From: Haemophilus haemolyticus_M
Lineage (GTDB): Bacteria > Pseudomonadota > Gammaproteobacteria > Enterobacterales > Pasteurellaceae
Length of the DNA stretch: 64,000 bases
NCBI RefSeq assembly: GCF_003490935.1
Contig: NZ_QQGD01000003.1
Span: 124,001 to 188,000 of the forward strand
Direction of reading: 5' to 3'
Part shown: positions 16,433-28,365 of the stretch, in pieces
Layout of the letters: every line of letters starts with the position of its first letter
Position numbering within the stretch: position 1 is the stretch's first letter
Translations under genes and position numbers: made by a program
The notes under the pieces: model-generated
The model's database searches: none
What the model saw: the letters and a program-made list of their open reading frames with translations, nothing else
What the model was told of the DNA's origin: nothing

Positions 16433-18790
16433 TTATTGAGCGGGTGGATTTGGGTTGTCCAATACATCCCAAACGCTTTCTTGTCGAGGTGCGATTTCTG
16501 TTTCAGCTGGTGGAGTAGTTGGCGATGGAGAAGCATTTGATGTGCCTCCGCAGAAATTCTGTCCATTATTCACCCAAACTGGAATCACTCGATTGCTGTC
16601 ACAATCCCAGCTGCCATGTTGGGTAATACCAACCCATTTCATATTCGCAGGTTTATTTAGCTTCAATTTCTCAATATAAGTATGGCTTAAATAATCTTTA
16701 TAAATCTGTAATGCGCCTGATGCACCAGTGAGTTTTGTTTCACCATTATCATCGCGACCAAGCCAAACCGTGCTGATATTTTTTCCATCGATCCCCACAA
16801 ACCAAGTATCACGCGCATCATTTGTTGTCCCTGTTTTACCGGCTAAACGTAAATCCGCATAATCATTTTGCAAGCTACGAGCTGTACCACGTTCAACAGT
16901 TTGTTGCATCGCAAATAACGTTTGGAATGCGGCTTCTTGTGGAACCACTTGTTTTGCGGTTTTATCATGTTGATAAATGATATTTCCTTGACGATCCGCA
17001 ATGGTATCAACGGTTGTGAGTTCAATCCGTCCACCTTGATTCGCAATAGTTTGATAAAGTTTAGTTACATCATAAGGTGAGATGGTATAAGCTCCGAGCA
17101 ACATAGCGGGTACTTTTGGAATTTCCACATTATCCCATCCCATCGCTTTTTGTGTATCAATGACTTTGCTCAAGCCGACTTTCATCCCAATATTCACAGT
17201 CGGAATATTTAAAGAACGCGCTAAGGCATCCATTAACATCACCGAACCACTATATTTTTTGTCATAGTTACGTGGCTGCCATGGTGGGCTACCTTTAACA
17301 TTAATCGTAATTGGCTGGTTATTAATTGGGGTATTTAAACGGAACTGTTCTGGATTCGAAAGTGCGGTCAAATAAATAGAAGGTTTTACTAAAGAACCAA
17401 TCTGACGTTTTGCCATTAATGCGCGATTAAAGCCTGCATATTGCGTTTGCAAACCACCCACTACCGCACGAATTTCACCCACTCGGTAATCCGCAACAAT
17501 CATGGCTCCTTCTAAATATGGATTTTTAGTTTTCAGTTGTAGTTGTGAAACTGTATTCACCACTGCATTTTCTGCTTGGGCTTGTTGTTTTAAATCCATT
17601 GTGGTGAAAATCCGTGCGCCAAGTAAGCTGGATATTTTATGTTCGCCTAGTTCACGACGTAAATCCGCCTGTAAAGTTTGAATAAATGACGGATATTTAC
17701 GGGATATTTGTCCTTTTTGTTGAACACCTAAAGGTCGTTGGCTTAATAATTGGTAAAGTTCATCACCGATCATTTTATGTTCAAGCATGAGCTTTAAAAC
17801 AACATTACGACGTTCTAAGGCATTTTGAGGATTACGCCAAGGATTATAAAGTGAAGGACCTTTGACCATACCGACTAAAAGTGCAATTTGATCTAAGCTA
17901 ATTTCACGAATCGAACGACCAAAATAGAATTGGCTGGCTAATTCAAAACCGTGAATTTGCGTATCGCCATTTTGTCCGAGATAAATTTCATTGAGATAGG
18001 TTTCGAGAATACGATTTTTATCATAACGCCAATCTAACACCAATGACATCAAGGCTTCGTTCGCTTTACGGGTAATCGTACGTTCGCTTGATAAAAATAA
18101 ATTTTTCACTAGTTGCTGAGTGAGCGTACTACCGCCTTGTACGGTTTGTCCCGCACGAATATTGGTAATTAATGCTCGTATAATCCCCACTGGATTTATG
18201 CCGTGATGATCATAAAAACGGCGATCTTCCGTTAAAATTAGGGCATCAATCAATAAGCGCGGATAATTTTGTAAAGGAATTGCAAGGCGATCTTCATTAT
18301 CAGATTCCAACATCGCAATCAATTTTGGCGCAAGGCGAAACTCATCGATTGCTTTTACGGCAACGAGATCTTCAATTCGATTAAGTTTGTTATCGACAAA
18401 ACGTAAACGTAAAACTCGTTGTGGTTCTGGTTTATCAGGGAAAGGGAAAGCTCGACGAAGAACCACAATGGTATCATCTTCTAATTTGAAATCGCCTGGT
18501 GCAGCTACCATGGTCGTTTGGCGATATTCGTTATCTAATAAAATTTGAATCACTTCATCAAAAGCGAGATTATCTGAAATCTTCACGCTTTCAATACGGC
18601 TATACACTTCAGCGGGCAAACGCCAAATTTGCCCGTCCATTTTCGAACGGATTTGCCAATCTAAATATCCGCCATAAAATACGATTAATACCGCACCAGT
18701 AAACGCGACTTTGAATAGAAAACTTTTGAAAGAACGGCATTTTTTTGGTGTTTTTTCTTCGGGATTTTTTTGAACGTTTTCGGTGGTCAT
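16433..18790 (-). CDS. mrcB: Penicillin-binding protein 1B (bifunctional transglycosylase/transpeptidase)
   Basis: Polymerises lipid II and cross-links peptidoglycan from the periplasmic face. 785 residues: short cytoplasmic tail, one membrane anchor at ~25-43, UvrB-like domain 2, then the GT51 transglycosylase with catalytic Glu188 in LTEDRRFYDHHG and the QGGSTLTQQLVKNLFL segment. The transpeptidase has the active-site SLVK (near 465), an SLN motif (ARSLNIPTV) and KTGTT near 651. A Pro/Ser/Thr-rich tail follows. It starts 6 bases after yacL, so it is the distal gene of erpA-yacL-mrcB. An uptake sequence lies near 17361. Confidence 0.95.
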   Translation of the reverse strand: MTTENVQKNPEEKTPKKCRSFKSFLFKVAFTGAVLIVFYGGYLDWQIRSKMDGQIWRLPAEVYSRIESVKISDNLAFDEVIQILLDNEYRQTTMVAAPGDFKLEDDTIVVLRRAFPFPDKPEPQRVLRLRFVDNKLNRIEDLVAVKAIDEFRLAPKLIAMLESDNEDRLAIPLQNYPRLLIDALILTEDRRFYDHHGINPVGIIRALITNIRAGQTVQGGSTLTQQLVKNLFLSSERTITRKANEALMSLVLDWRYDKNRILETYLNEIYLGQNGDTQIHGFELASQFYFGRSIREISLDQIALLVGMVKGPSLYNPWRNPQNALERRNVVLKLMLEHKMIGDELYQLLSQRPLGVQQKGQISRKYPSFIQTLQADLRRELGEHKISSLLGARIFTTMDLKQQAQAENAVVNTVSQLQLKTKNPYLEGAMIVADYRVGEIRAVVGGLQTQYAGFNRALMAKRQIGSLVKPSIYLTALSNPEQFRLNTPINNQPITINVKGSPPWQPRNYDKKYSGSVMLMDALARSLNIPTVNIGMKVGLSKVIDTQKAMGWDNVEIPKVPAMLLGAYTISPYDVTKLYQTIANQGGRIELTTVDTIADRQGNIIYQHDKTAKQVVPQEAAFQTLFAMQQTVERGTARSLQNDYADLRLAGKTGTTNDARDTWFVGIDGKNISTVWLGRDDNGETKLTGASGALQIYKDYLSHTYIEKLKLNKPANMKWVGITQHGSWDCDSNRVIPVWVNNGQNFCGGTSNASPSPTTPPAETEIAPRQESVWDVLDNPNPPAQ

Positions 18791-18796
18791 AGTCGG

Positions 18797-19150
18797 TTAA
18801 GAGATAAAATCAACATAAGCTTCGAGGAAATGGATAAAATCTTGCGTGCCACAAAAAGCAATGCTTTCTTCATCATAATAATGAAAATCGTCTTCCAAAA
18901 TTTCATCTGTTTCAATGGCGAGATTATTCGCTCGTACCATTACTTCATCAGCATCTAAAAACAATGTATATTCTGCGCCGATTAAGATCTCTTCTTGATT
19001 TTCAGAGAGGGATTGCGCAGTAGAAAGTGCGGTCAAAATCGCCTTTGGATTTGACCGCACTTCTGTATTGAACCAGTTAGCAAGAGCAATGTGTTCCATC
19101 GAACATTTTACGGATACATTGCCTTGATAATGTGTAAATTGAAAATCCAT
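18797..19150 (-). CDS. yacL: UPF0231 family protein YacL
   Basis: A small conserved cytoplasmic protein of unknown function. The start is placed at MDFQFTHYQGNVSV (117 residues), one base after the erpA stop, rather than the 15-codon extension that would overlap erpA; E. coli YacL begins the same way (MDYEF). Conserved blocks are ANWFNTEV, GAEYTLFLDADEVMVRANNL, YYDEESIAFCG and DFIHFLEAYV. The segment TEVRSNPKAILTALST is encoded by an inverted pair of uptake sequences (19025-19062). Middle gene of erpA-yacL-mrcB. Confidence 0.88.
   Translation of the reverse strand: MDFQFTHYQGNVSVKCSMEHIALANWFNTEVRSNPKAILTALSTAQSLSENQEEILIGAEYTLFLDADEVMVRANNLAIETDEILEDDFHYYDEESIAFCGTQDFIHFLEAYVDFIS
19025..19062. 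repeat. Inverted pair of DNA uptake sequences inside yacL
   Basis: AAGTGCGGTCAAA and TTTGACCGCACTT form a perfect 13-bp stem with a 12-base loop entirely within the coding region. Such pairs are normally intergenic terminators; no T-run follows here. Confidence 0.95.
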
Positions 19151-19151
19151 C

Positions 19152-19496
19152 TTAGATACTAAAGGATGAACCACAGCCACAAGTGCTGGTAGCATTTGGA
19201 TTATTTACAGTAAAGCGTGAACCTTCTAAACCTTCTGTGTAATCGACGGTACCGCCGATTAAATACTGTAAACTCATTGGGTCAATCACAAGTTGAACGC
19301 CTGATTTTTCAATCGTTAAATCGCCTTCATTCACTTTTTCATCAAAAGTAAAACCATATTGGAAACCGCTACAGCCACCACCCGTGATATACACGCGTAA
19401 TTTTAAATTAGTATTTTCTTCTTCGCTGATTAAACTTTTTACTTTATTCGCTGCTGCATCAGTAAATGTCAATGGTACTGCAATGTTATCTGTCAT
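19152..19496 (-). CDS. erpA: Iron-sulfur cluster insertion protein ErpA
   Basis: A-type carrier that delivers Fe-S clusters to apoproteins (in E. coli, the isoprenoid enzymes IspG/IspH among others). 114 residues with the three conserved cysteines: GGGCSGFQYGF near 47-57 and the C-terminal CGCGSSF. First gene of the erpA-yacL-mrcB unit; divergent from map, with 136 bases between. Confidence 0.93.
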   Translation of the reverse strand: MTDNIAVPLTFTDAAANKVKSLISEEENTNLKLRVYITGGGCSGFQYGFTFDEKVNEGDLTIEKSGVQLVIDPMSLQYLIGGTVDYTEGLEGSRFTVNNPNATSTCGCGSSFSI

Positions 19497-19589
19497 AATT
19501 ATTTCCCGCTTCCCGAAAATTTGAATTTCGTTATTATCTAATAACCATTTACTCCATTCAAGTGTAATCCAGTTTTTTCCTAGAAATCG

Positions 19590-19598
19590 TGCTATAAT
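19590..19598 (+). promoter_or_regulatory. map extended -10 promoter
   Basis: TGCTATAAT: a consensus -10 (19593-19598) preceded by the extended TGn element, 34 bases before the map ATG. No good -35 is visible, which suits an extended -10 promoter. Confidence 0.6.
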
Positions 19599-19632
19599 CT
19601 GGCAAAATTTTTTTCAAAAAAGGTGAAATAAA

Positions 19633-20439
19633 ATGGCTATTCCAATTAGAACAGAAAAAGAAATTGTAAAACTACGTGAGGCCTGCAAATTGGCTTCGGA
19701 TGTGCTGGTGATGATTGAACCTTACGTAAAAGCAGGTGTAACTACTGGTGAACTTGATCGAATTTGCCATGAGTATATGGTGAATGAACAAAAGGTTATC
19801 CCTGCATGTTTGAATTATCATGGTTTCCCAAAGGCTACCTGTATTTCTATTAACGAAGTTGTCTGTCACGGTATTCCAAGTGACGATAAAGTGCTTAAAA
19901 ATGGCGATATTGTGAATATTGATGTCACGGTGATTAAAGACGGTTATTTTGGTGATAACTCAAAAATGTATATCGTGGGCGGCGAAACGAATATTCGTAG
20001 TAAAAAATTAGTGGAAGCGGCACAAGAAGCCTTATACGTGGGATTGCGCACAGTAAAACCAGGTATTCGTTTAAATGAAATAGGTAAAGCTGTGCAAAAA
20101 TATACAGAAAGCCAAACTTTCAGCGTTGTGCGTGAATATTGCGGACATGGTGTTGGTACAGAATTTCACTGCGAACCTCAAGTATTGCATTATTACGCAG
20201 ATGATGGAGGGGTGATTTTAAAACCAGGCATGGTGTTCACGATTGAGCCAATGATTAATGCGGGCAAAAAAGAAGTGCGCGTTATGGGTGATGGTTGGAC
20301 AGTAAAAACCAAAGATCGTAGCCATTCAGCACAATACGAACATCAACTTGTTGTCACAGAAACTGGTTGTGAAGTGATGACTATCCGAGATGAAGAAATT
20401 GCAGAAGGTCGAATTTCGCGGATTATGGTGAATGTGTAA
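19633..20439 (+). CDS. map: Methionine aminopeptidase, type I
   Basis: Removes the initiator methionine from nascent proteins. 268 residues, type I length. The five metal ligands are visible: Asp in NIDVTVIKDGYFGDNS (two Asp), His in EYCGHGVG, Glu in FTIEPM and Glu in YEHQLVVT; the substrate-site His is in NYHGFPKA. AGGTGAAATAAA precedes the ATG. Monocistronic by its own promoter and terminator. Confidence 0.96.
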   Translation: MAIPIRTEKEIVKLREACKLASDVLVMIEPYVKAGVTTGELDRICHEYMVNEQKVIPACLNYHGFPKATCISINEVVCHGIPSDDKVLKNGDIVNIDVTVIKDGYFGDNSKMYIVGGETNIRSKKLVEAAQEALYVGLRTVKPGIRLNEIGKAVQKYTESQTFSVVREYCGHGVGTEFHCEPQVLHYYADDGGVILKPGMVFTIEPMINAGKKEVRVMGDGWTVKTKDRSHSAQYEHQLVVTETGCEVMTIRDEEIAEGRISRIMVNV

Positions 20440-20459
20440 TTGACATTAAATTATAGGAT

Positions 20460-20490
20460 AAGGGCGTAGATATACGCCCTTTTTATTTTT
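20460..20490 (+). terminator. map terminator
   Basis: AAGGGCGTA pairs with TACGCCCTT over GATA and is followed by a T-rich run. Confidence 0.85.
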
Positions 20491-20532
20491 CTTTATAATA
20501 AAACGACTTCGATCTAACAAAAGGCAATTCAT

Positions 20533-23124
20533 ATGCTGTTTTCTCCGATACTATCTTCTCCTTTAACGCCAAGTGCGGTCAAAATTGAGCGAGAAAATCT
20601 CAAGCAATTTGAGCTAGAGAATTTTTCTCGTTATTCCATTTTTGAGCTTATTGAAAATCGCAGTAATTTTTATGATGCCTTATTGATTCAACTTTGGCAG
20701 GACATGGGATTAAGTGAATTGCAGGGGATTGCTTTAATTGCGGTGGGTGGTTATGGACGGCGTGAGATGTTTCCTTTGTCGGATCTCGATTTTTTAATTT
20801 TGGTCAAGCAAATACCTAGCCCAGAAATTGAAGAAAAGATTACACAATTTATCCAATTTTTATGGGATTGTGGCTTTGAGGTGGGAAATAGTGTTCGAAC
20901 CTTAGAACAATGTGAATCGGAAGGAAAACAAGATATTACGATTGCCACCAATTTATTAGAAGCTAGATTTCTTACTGGAGATCGACCGCACTTTGATGCG
21001 CTAAATGAATTGGTAAAAAATGCTGATTTTTGGTCGAAAGAAGATTTTTTTAACGCCAAAGTGCAAGAGCAAATAGAACGTTATCAGCGTTATCACAATA
21101 CGGCTTATAACCTTGAGCCAGATATTAAGTACAGCCCGGGTGGTTTGCGTGATTTGCATTTGTTGTATTGGGTGGCGTTGCGCCATTCGGGGGCGTTGAC
21201 CCTTGAGGCCATTTTACAAAGCGGTTTTATTTATCCTCAAGAATATCAGCAACTACAAGAAAGTCGTGCATTTTTATTTAAAGTGCGGTTCGCTTTGCAT
21301 TTGATTTTGAAACGTTACGATAATCGTCTGTTGTTTGATCGCCAAATTAAAGTCAGTGAATTGTTGGGTTTTCGAGGTGAAGGAAATCAAGCTGTGGAAA
21401 AAATGATGAAATGTTTTTTTCAAGCATTGCACCGAATTTCGCTCATTAGTAATTTGCTGATTCAGCATTATCGAGAAAATGTGCTTTCATCAAATCAGGA
21501 CAGCGTGATTCATCAGTTAGACGATGATTTTCAACTGATTAACCAATGCTTGTGTTTACGTAATAGCCTTGTTTTTCAAGAAAAACCAGAACGAATTTTA
21601 GATCTATTCTTTTATTTAACGCAGTACGACCAGGCTAAAATTCATTCTGATACTTTGCGTCAATTACAAATTTCCTTGGATCAATTACCACAAAAATTAT
21701 GTGAAATTCCTGCAGCTAGAGAAAAATTTCTACGTTTGTTTAATCAATCTAATGCGATTAAGCGTGCGTTTATGCCGATGCACCAATATGGCGTATTAAC
21801 TGCGTATCTTTCCCGATGGCAAGCCATTGAGGGATTAATGCAATTTGATTTATTCCATATTTATACGGTGGATGAGCATACATTGCGCGTGATGTTAAAA
21901 TTGGAAAGTTTTCTGTCACAGGAAAGTGCGCAAGAACATCCGATTGCCCATCGAATTTTTAGCCAACTTTCTGACCGCACTTTGCTTTATATTGCGGCAT
22001 TGTTCCACGATATTGCAAAAGGGCGGGGCGGTGATCACGCAGAACTTGGTGCTGTGGATGTTGCCGACTTTGCACAATTACATGGTTTAGATCGCCGAGA
22101 AATTGATACCCTTGTTTGGTTAGTTCAATCTCATTTGCTGATGTCAATTACTGCGCAACGCCGTGATATTCATGATCCTGAAGTCGTCATGAATTTTGCT
22201 GAAGCCGTGCAAAATCAAGTTCGGCTAGATTATCTCACCTGTTTAACGGTAGCGGATATTTGTGCAACCAACAGCAATTTATGGAATAGCTGGAAACGTT
22301 CGCTTTTTGCCTCTTTATATGAATTTACTGAACAGCAATTTGCACAAGGCATGAAAGAATTGCTTGATTATTCAGAAAAATCGGAAGAAAACCGAAAACT
22401 TGCACAACAAATTTTAACGCAGGATTATTCAGATATTGCACCAATCTTGATTGAGCAATTATGGACTCGTTGCCCTGAAGATTATTTTGTGCGTAATACG
22501 CCAAAACAAATCGCGTGGCATACAAGTTTGCTGGTGGATTTCGCTGAGGCATTATTAGTGAAAATTAGTAATCGCTTTTCACTTGGTGGCACGGAAGTGT
22601 TTATTTATTGCCAAGATCAACCGCACTTATTTAATAAAGTGGTGAGCACCATAGGAGCAAAAAAATTCAGTATCCATGATGCGCAGATTATTACGACACA
22701 AGATGGTTATGTTTTTGATAGCTTTATCATCACGGAACTTAATGGTGAATTAGTGGAATTTGATCGTCGCCGAGAACTAGAGCAAGCCCTAACATTAGCC
22801 CTTCAAAGCGAAAAATTACCCGCACTTTCTATTACGCCGAACCGTCAACTTCAACATTTCACTGTACAAACCGACGTGCGTTTTTTACATGAAAACAAAA
22901 AAGAGCATACTGAAATGGAACTGGTTGCGTTGGATAAACCGGGGTTATTAGCCCAAGTGAGCCAAATCTTCAGTGAGCTAAATCTCAATTTGTTGAATGC
23001 GAAAATTACCACAGTGGGCGAGAAAGCCGAGGACTTTTTTATTTTGACGAACCAATTTGGGCAAGCTCTTGCAAGAGAGGAAAGGGAAAAACTGAACAGT
23101 GTTATTATTCAGCAAATTAGGTAA
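20533..23124 (+). CDS. glnD: Bifunctional uridylyltransferase / uridylyl-removing enzyme GlnD
   Basis: Senses glutamine and uridylylates or deuridylylates the PII protein. 863 residues with the expected order: nucleotidyltransferase (GGYGRREMFPLSDLD at 72-86), a helical GlnE-like region, the HD phosphohydrolase (LFHDIAKGRGGDHAELG near 490-506), and two C-terminal ACT domains (~680-755 and ~795-863) that bind glutamine. Five uptake sequences in 2.6 kb mark it as old core DNA. The start ATG is 94 bases after map. Confidence 0.95.
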   Translation: MLFSPILSSPLTPSAVKIERENLKQFELENFSRYSIFELIENRSNFYDALLIQLWQDMGLSELQGIALIAVGGYGRREMFPLSDLDFLILVKQIPSPEIEEKITQFIQFLWDCGFEVGNSVRTLEQCESEGKQDITIATNLLEARFLTGDRPHFDALNELVKNADFWSKEDFFNAKVQEQIERYQRYHNTAYNLEPDIKYSPGGLRDLHLLYWVALRHSGALTLEAILQSGFIYPQEYQQLQESRAFLFKVRFALHLILKRYDNRLLFDRQIKVSELLGFRGEGNQAVEKMMKCFFQALHRISLISNLLIQHYRENVLSSNQDSVIHQLDDDFQLINQCLCLRNSLVFQEKPERILDLFFYLTQYDQAKIHSDTLRQLQISLDQLPQKLCEIPAAREKFLRLFNQSNAIKRAFMPMHQYGVLTAYLSRWQAIEGLMQFDLFHIYTVDEHTLRVMLKLESFLSQESAQEHPIAHRIFSQLSDRTLLYIAALFHDIAKGRGGDHAELGAVDVADFAQLHGLDRREIDTLVWLVQSHLLMSITAQRRDIHDPEVVMNFAEAVQNQVRLDYLTCLTVADICATNSNLWNSWKRSLFASLYEFTEQQFAQGMKELLDYSEKSEENRKLAQQILTQDYSDIAPILIEQLWTRCPEDYFVRNTPKQIAWHTSLLVDFAEALLVKISNRFSLGGTEVFIYCQDQPHLFNKVVSTIGAKKFSIHDAQIITTQDGYVFDSFIITELNGELVEFDRRRELEQALTLALQSEKLPALSITPNRQLQHFTVQTDVRFLHENKKEHTEMELVALDKPGLLAQVSQIFSELNLNLLNAKITTVGEKAEDFFILTNQFGQALAREEREKLNSVIIQQIR

Positions 23125-23394
23125 ATATCTATATTCTATTAATAAGTTAAATGAGGCATATAACTACTATTGCACCAATATATTAATTATTTCAGCTATG
23201 AAGCTTAAGAGTTTTACCACATTAACAAAATTTCTAATTTGTAAAATATAAAAGCTATTCTCCGTATTTTTCTAAATAAATTTTACTTATTTTTTGATGT
23301 ATGGCATAGTTAGTCTGATTTTGGGTTTATGGGAGGGGAAGTGTTATATCTTACTCTCTTATAAATAAATCTTATCTTAAATATAGAGGTATAT

Positions 23395-26127
<2,733 letters not shown>

Positions 26128-26142
26128 AATAAGGATAAGAGT

Positions 26143-26173
26143 AAAAGTGCGGTCAATTTGGACCGCATTTTTT
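26143..26173 (+). terminator. Adhesin terminator from an uptake-sequence pair
   Basis: AAAAGTGCGGTC pairs with GACCGCATTTT; the right arm is a degenerate uptake sequence (one base lost). T-run follows. Confidence 0.8.
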
Positions 26174-26278
26174 ATAAAAATACGGGCGTTGAAGTGAAAA
26201 ATAGTGGTTCTTGAAAAATATATTTCTAGGTAAATTTGCCTTATGTTATCCTTTACAAAAAAATTTTAGGGTCACACT

Positions 26279-27346
26279 ATGCTGAGTATTTTTGTTACTT
26301 TTATTGGCGCATTTTTAACATTGATTGTGATGCGACCAGTTGCCAATTGGATTGGATTAGTTGATAAGCCAAACTATCGTAAACGTCATCAAGGCGCAAT
26401 TCCGCTAATCGGTGGTGTATCGCTTTTTGTTGGAAATCTTTGCTATTACCTGATGGAATGGGATCAACTTCGATTACCTTATCTCTATTTGTTCAGTATT
26501 TTTGTTTTATTGGCGATAGGGATTTTAGATGATCGCTTTGATATCAGTCCTTTCTTAAGAGCAGGGATTCAAGCAATACTGGCGATTTTAATGATCGATC
26601 TCGGGAATGTTTATCTTGATCATTTAGGTCAAATTTTAGGGCCTTTCCAGTTAACGCTTGGTTCAATTGGTTTGATTATTACCGTCTTTGCCACTATTGC
26701 GATTATTAATGCCTTTAATATGATTGATGGTATTGATGGATTGCTCGGTGGGCTTTCTTGCGTTTCTTTTGCCGCGATTGGTTTCTTGATGTATCGAGAT
26801 GGGCAAATGGATATGGCGCATTGGAGTTTTGCTTTAATCGTATCGATTTTACCTTATTTGATGCTCAATCTAGGCATTCCATTTGGACCGAAATATAAGG
26901 TGTTTATGGGGGATGCGGGGAGTACATTAATTGGCTTTACCATTATTTGGATTTTGTTATTGAGTACGCAAGGAAAAGGGCATCCTATGAATCCAGTAAC
27001 CGCACTTTGGATTATTGCGATTCCTTTGATTGATATGGTTGCGATTATTTATCGCCGTGTACGTAAAGGCAAAAGCCCATTCCGCCCAGATCGTTTACAC
27101 GTTCATCATTTAATGGTGAGAGCGGGTTTAACATCAAGACAAGCCTTTTTATTGATTACGTTTGTTTCTGCAATTTGTGCAACTATCGGTATTTTAGGGG
27201 AAGTTTATTATGTGAATGAGTGGGCGATGTTTGTCGGCTTTTTCATTTTATTTTTCCTTTATGTCTATTCAATTACGCGTGCATGGCGAATTACTCGTTG
27301 GGTCAGAAGAATGAAACGTCGTGCAAAACGGTTGAAGAAAGCATAA
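26279..27346 (+). CDS. wecA: UDP-GlcNAc:undecaprenyl-phosphate GlcNAc-1-phosphate transferase
   Basis: Integral membrane enzyme that loads GlcNAc-1-phosphate onto undecaprenyl phosphate, the first step of several surface glycans. 355 residues, about 11 hydrophobic segments. Family motifs: DKPNYRKRHQGAIPLIGG near 26-43, LDDRFD near 82-87, NAFNMIDGIDGLLGG near 145-159, FMGDAGS near 211-217 and the HVHHLMVRAGL histidine motif near 281-291. A basic C-terminus follows. The closest alternative, MraY, is less likely because of the HVHHL form. One uptake sequence lies near 27000. Confidence 0.92.
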   Translation: MLSIFVTFIGAFLTLIVMRPVANWIGLVDKPNYRKRHQGAIPLIGGVSLFVGNLCYYLMEWDQLRLPYLYLFSIFVLLAIGILDDRFDISPFLRAGIQAILAILMIDLGNVYLDHLGQILGPFQLTLGSIGLIITVFATIAIINAFNMIDGIDGLLGGLSCVSFAAIGFLMYRDGQMDMAHWSFALIVSILPYLMLNLGIPFGPKYKVFMGDAGSTLIGFTIIWILLLSTQGKGHPMNPVTALWIIAIPLIDMVAIIYRRVRKGKSPFRPDRLHVHHLMVRAGLTSRQAFLLITFVSAICATIGILGEVYYVNEWAMFVGFFILFFLYVYSITRAWRITRWVRRMKRRAKRLKKA

Positions 27347-27390
27347 AAAAATAAAGGCTTGTGTTATTAAATCACAGGCCTTTATTTTTT
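27345..27390. terminator. wecA terminator
   Basis: AAAATAAAGGC-TGTG pairs with CACAGGCCTTTATTTT, with T residues after it; A-rich on the other side, so it may act in both directions. Confidence 0.8.
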
Positions 27391-27442
27391 GAGAAAATAC
27401 ACCGCACTTTTAATATTTTGGTGAGCTATTTTTGTAGATAGA

Positions 27443-27471
27443 AAAAATCCCCAGCCTTTTGGCTAGGGATT
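27443..27471 (-). terminator. tRNA-Gly transcript terminator
   Basis: AATCCCCAGCC pairs with GGCTAGGGATT around a TTTT loop, followed on the minus strand by a T-run (A-run at 27442-27448), 7 bases past the second tRNA. Confidence 0.8.
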
Positions 27472-27477
27472 GAAATT

Positions 27478-27553
<76 letters not shown>

Positions 27554-27577
27554 AATAATGCTTTTATAATGTGAAAT

Positions 27578-27653
27578 TGGAGCGGGAAACGAGGCTCGAA
27601 CTCGCGACCCCAACCTTGGCAAGGTTGTGCTCTACCAACTGAGCTATTCCCGC
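27578..27653 (-). tRNA. tRNA-Gly (GCC), promoter-proximal copy
   Basis: 76 nt with encoded CCA; identical to the neighbouring copy except for the anticodon stem, CAACC/GGTTG instead of CGACC/GGTCG, a compensated base-pair change. Anticodon GCC. Confidence 0.97.
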
Positions 27654-27678
27654 AGTTCACATCAGTGAATGAGCCAGC

Positions 27679-27706
27679 ATTATACAAATATTTTTAGAGC
27701 TTGCAA
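27679..27706 (-). promoter_or_regulatory. Promoter of the tRNA-Gly pair
   Basis: Minus-strand -35 TTGCAA (27701-27706), 16-base spacer and consensus -10 TATAAT (27679-27684), with a GC-rich discriminator (GCTGGC) as in stringently controlled stable-RNA promoters. Confidence 0.75.
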
Positions 27707-27746
27707 GGGCAATTTCATAAAAAGAAATTTTTTGTTGAAGTTTTCG

Positions 27747-28295
27747 TCAATCTAATTTCATGAAATGTTCGCGATAATAAGCTAGCTCTTTAATTGATTC
27801 TCGAATGTCATCTAGCGCCAAATGCGTATTCTCTTTTTTAAAGCCTTCTAAAATTTCAGGTTTCCAACGTGCTGCAAGTTCTTTTAATGTGCTCACGTCT
27901 AAATGACGATAATGAAAATAATCAGCTAAATCAGGCATATATTTCACTAAGAAGCGTTTATCTTGGGCAATGCTGTTACCGCAAATTGGCGACGCACCTT
28001 TGGGCACCCATTTTTTTAAAAAGTCTAAGGTTTGTAATTCTGCTGCTCGTTCGGTAAGTTTGCTGGCTTTTACGCGTTCAATTAAGCCGTTTTCACTATG
28101 TGTTTTTTGGCACCAATCATTCATTTTATTGAGTAATTCATCAGACTGATGAACAGCCAACACAGGGCCTTCTGCCAAAATATTTAAATTTTTATCTGTT
28201 ACGATAGTGGCAATTTCAATAATACGTTCTTTTTCCGGATCTAAACCGGTCATTTCTAAATCAATCCAAATAAGATTTTGTTTATCGAATGGCAT
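27747..28295 (-). CDS. orn: Oligoribonuclease
   Basis: 3'-5' exonuclease that degrades 2-5-nt RNAs and pGpG; essential in E. coli. The start is set at [19 protein letters not shown], giving 182 residues, the usual length; the frame extends 7 codons further but the extension has no family counterpart. DEDDh residues: Asp and Glu in IDLEMTGLD, Asp in [10 protein letters not shown], His and Asp in [12 protein letters not shown]. Divergent from rsgA. Confidence 0.94.
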
Positions 28296-28365
28296 AATAT
28301 CAGGTATCCTATGCAAAAATTTTTTTCATTTTACCAAAAACAAGGGAAAAAACGACCGCACTTTT

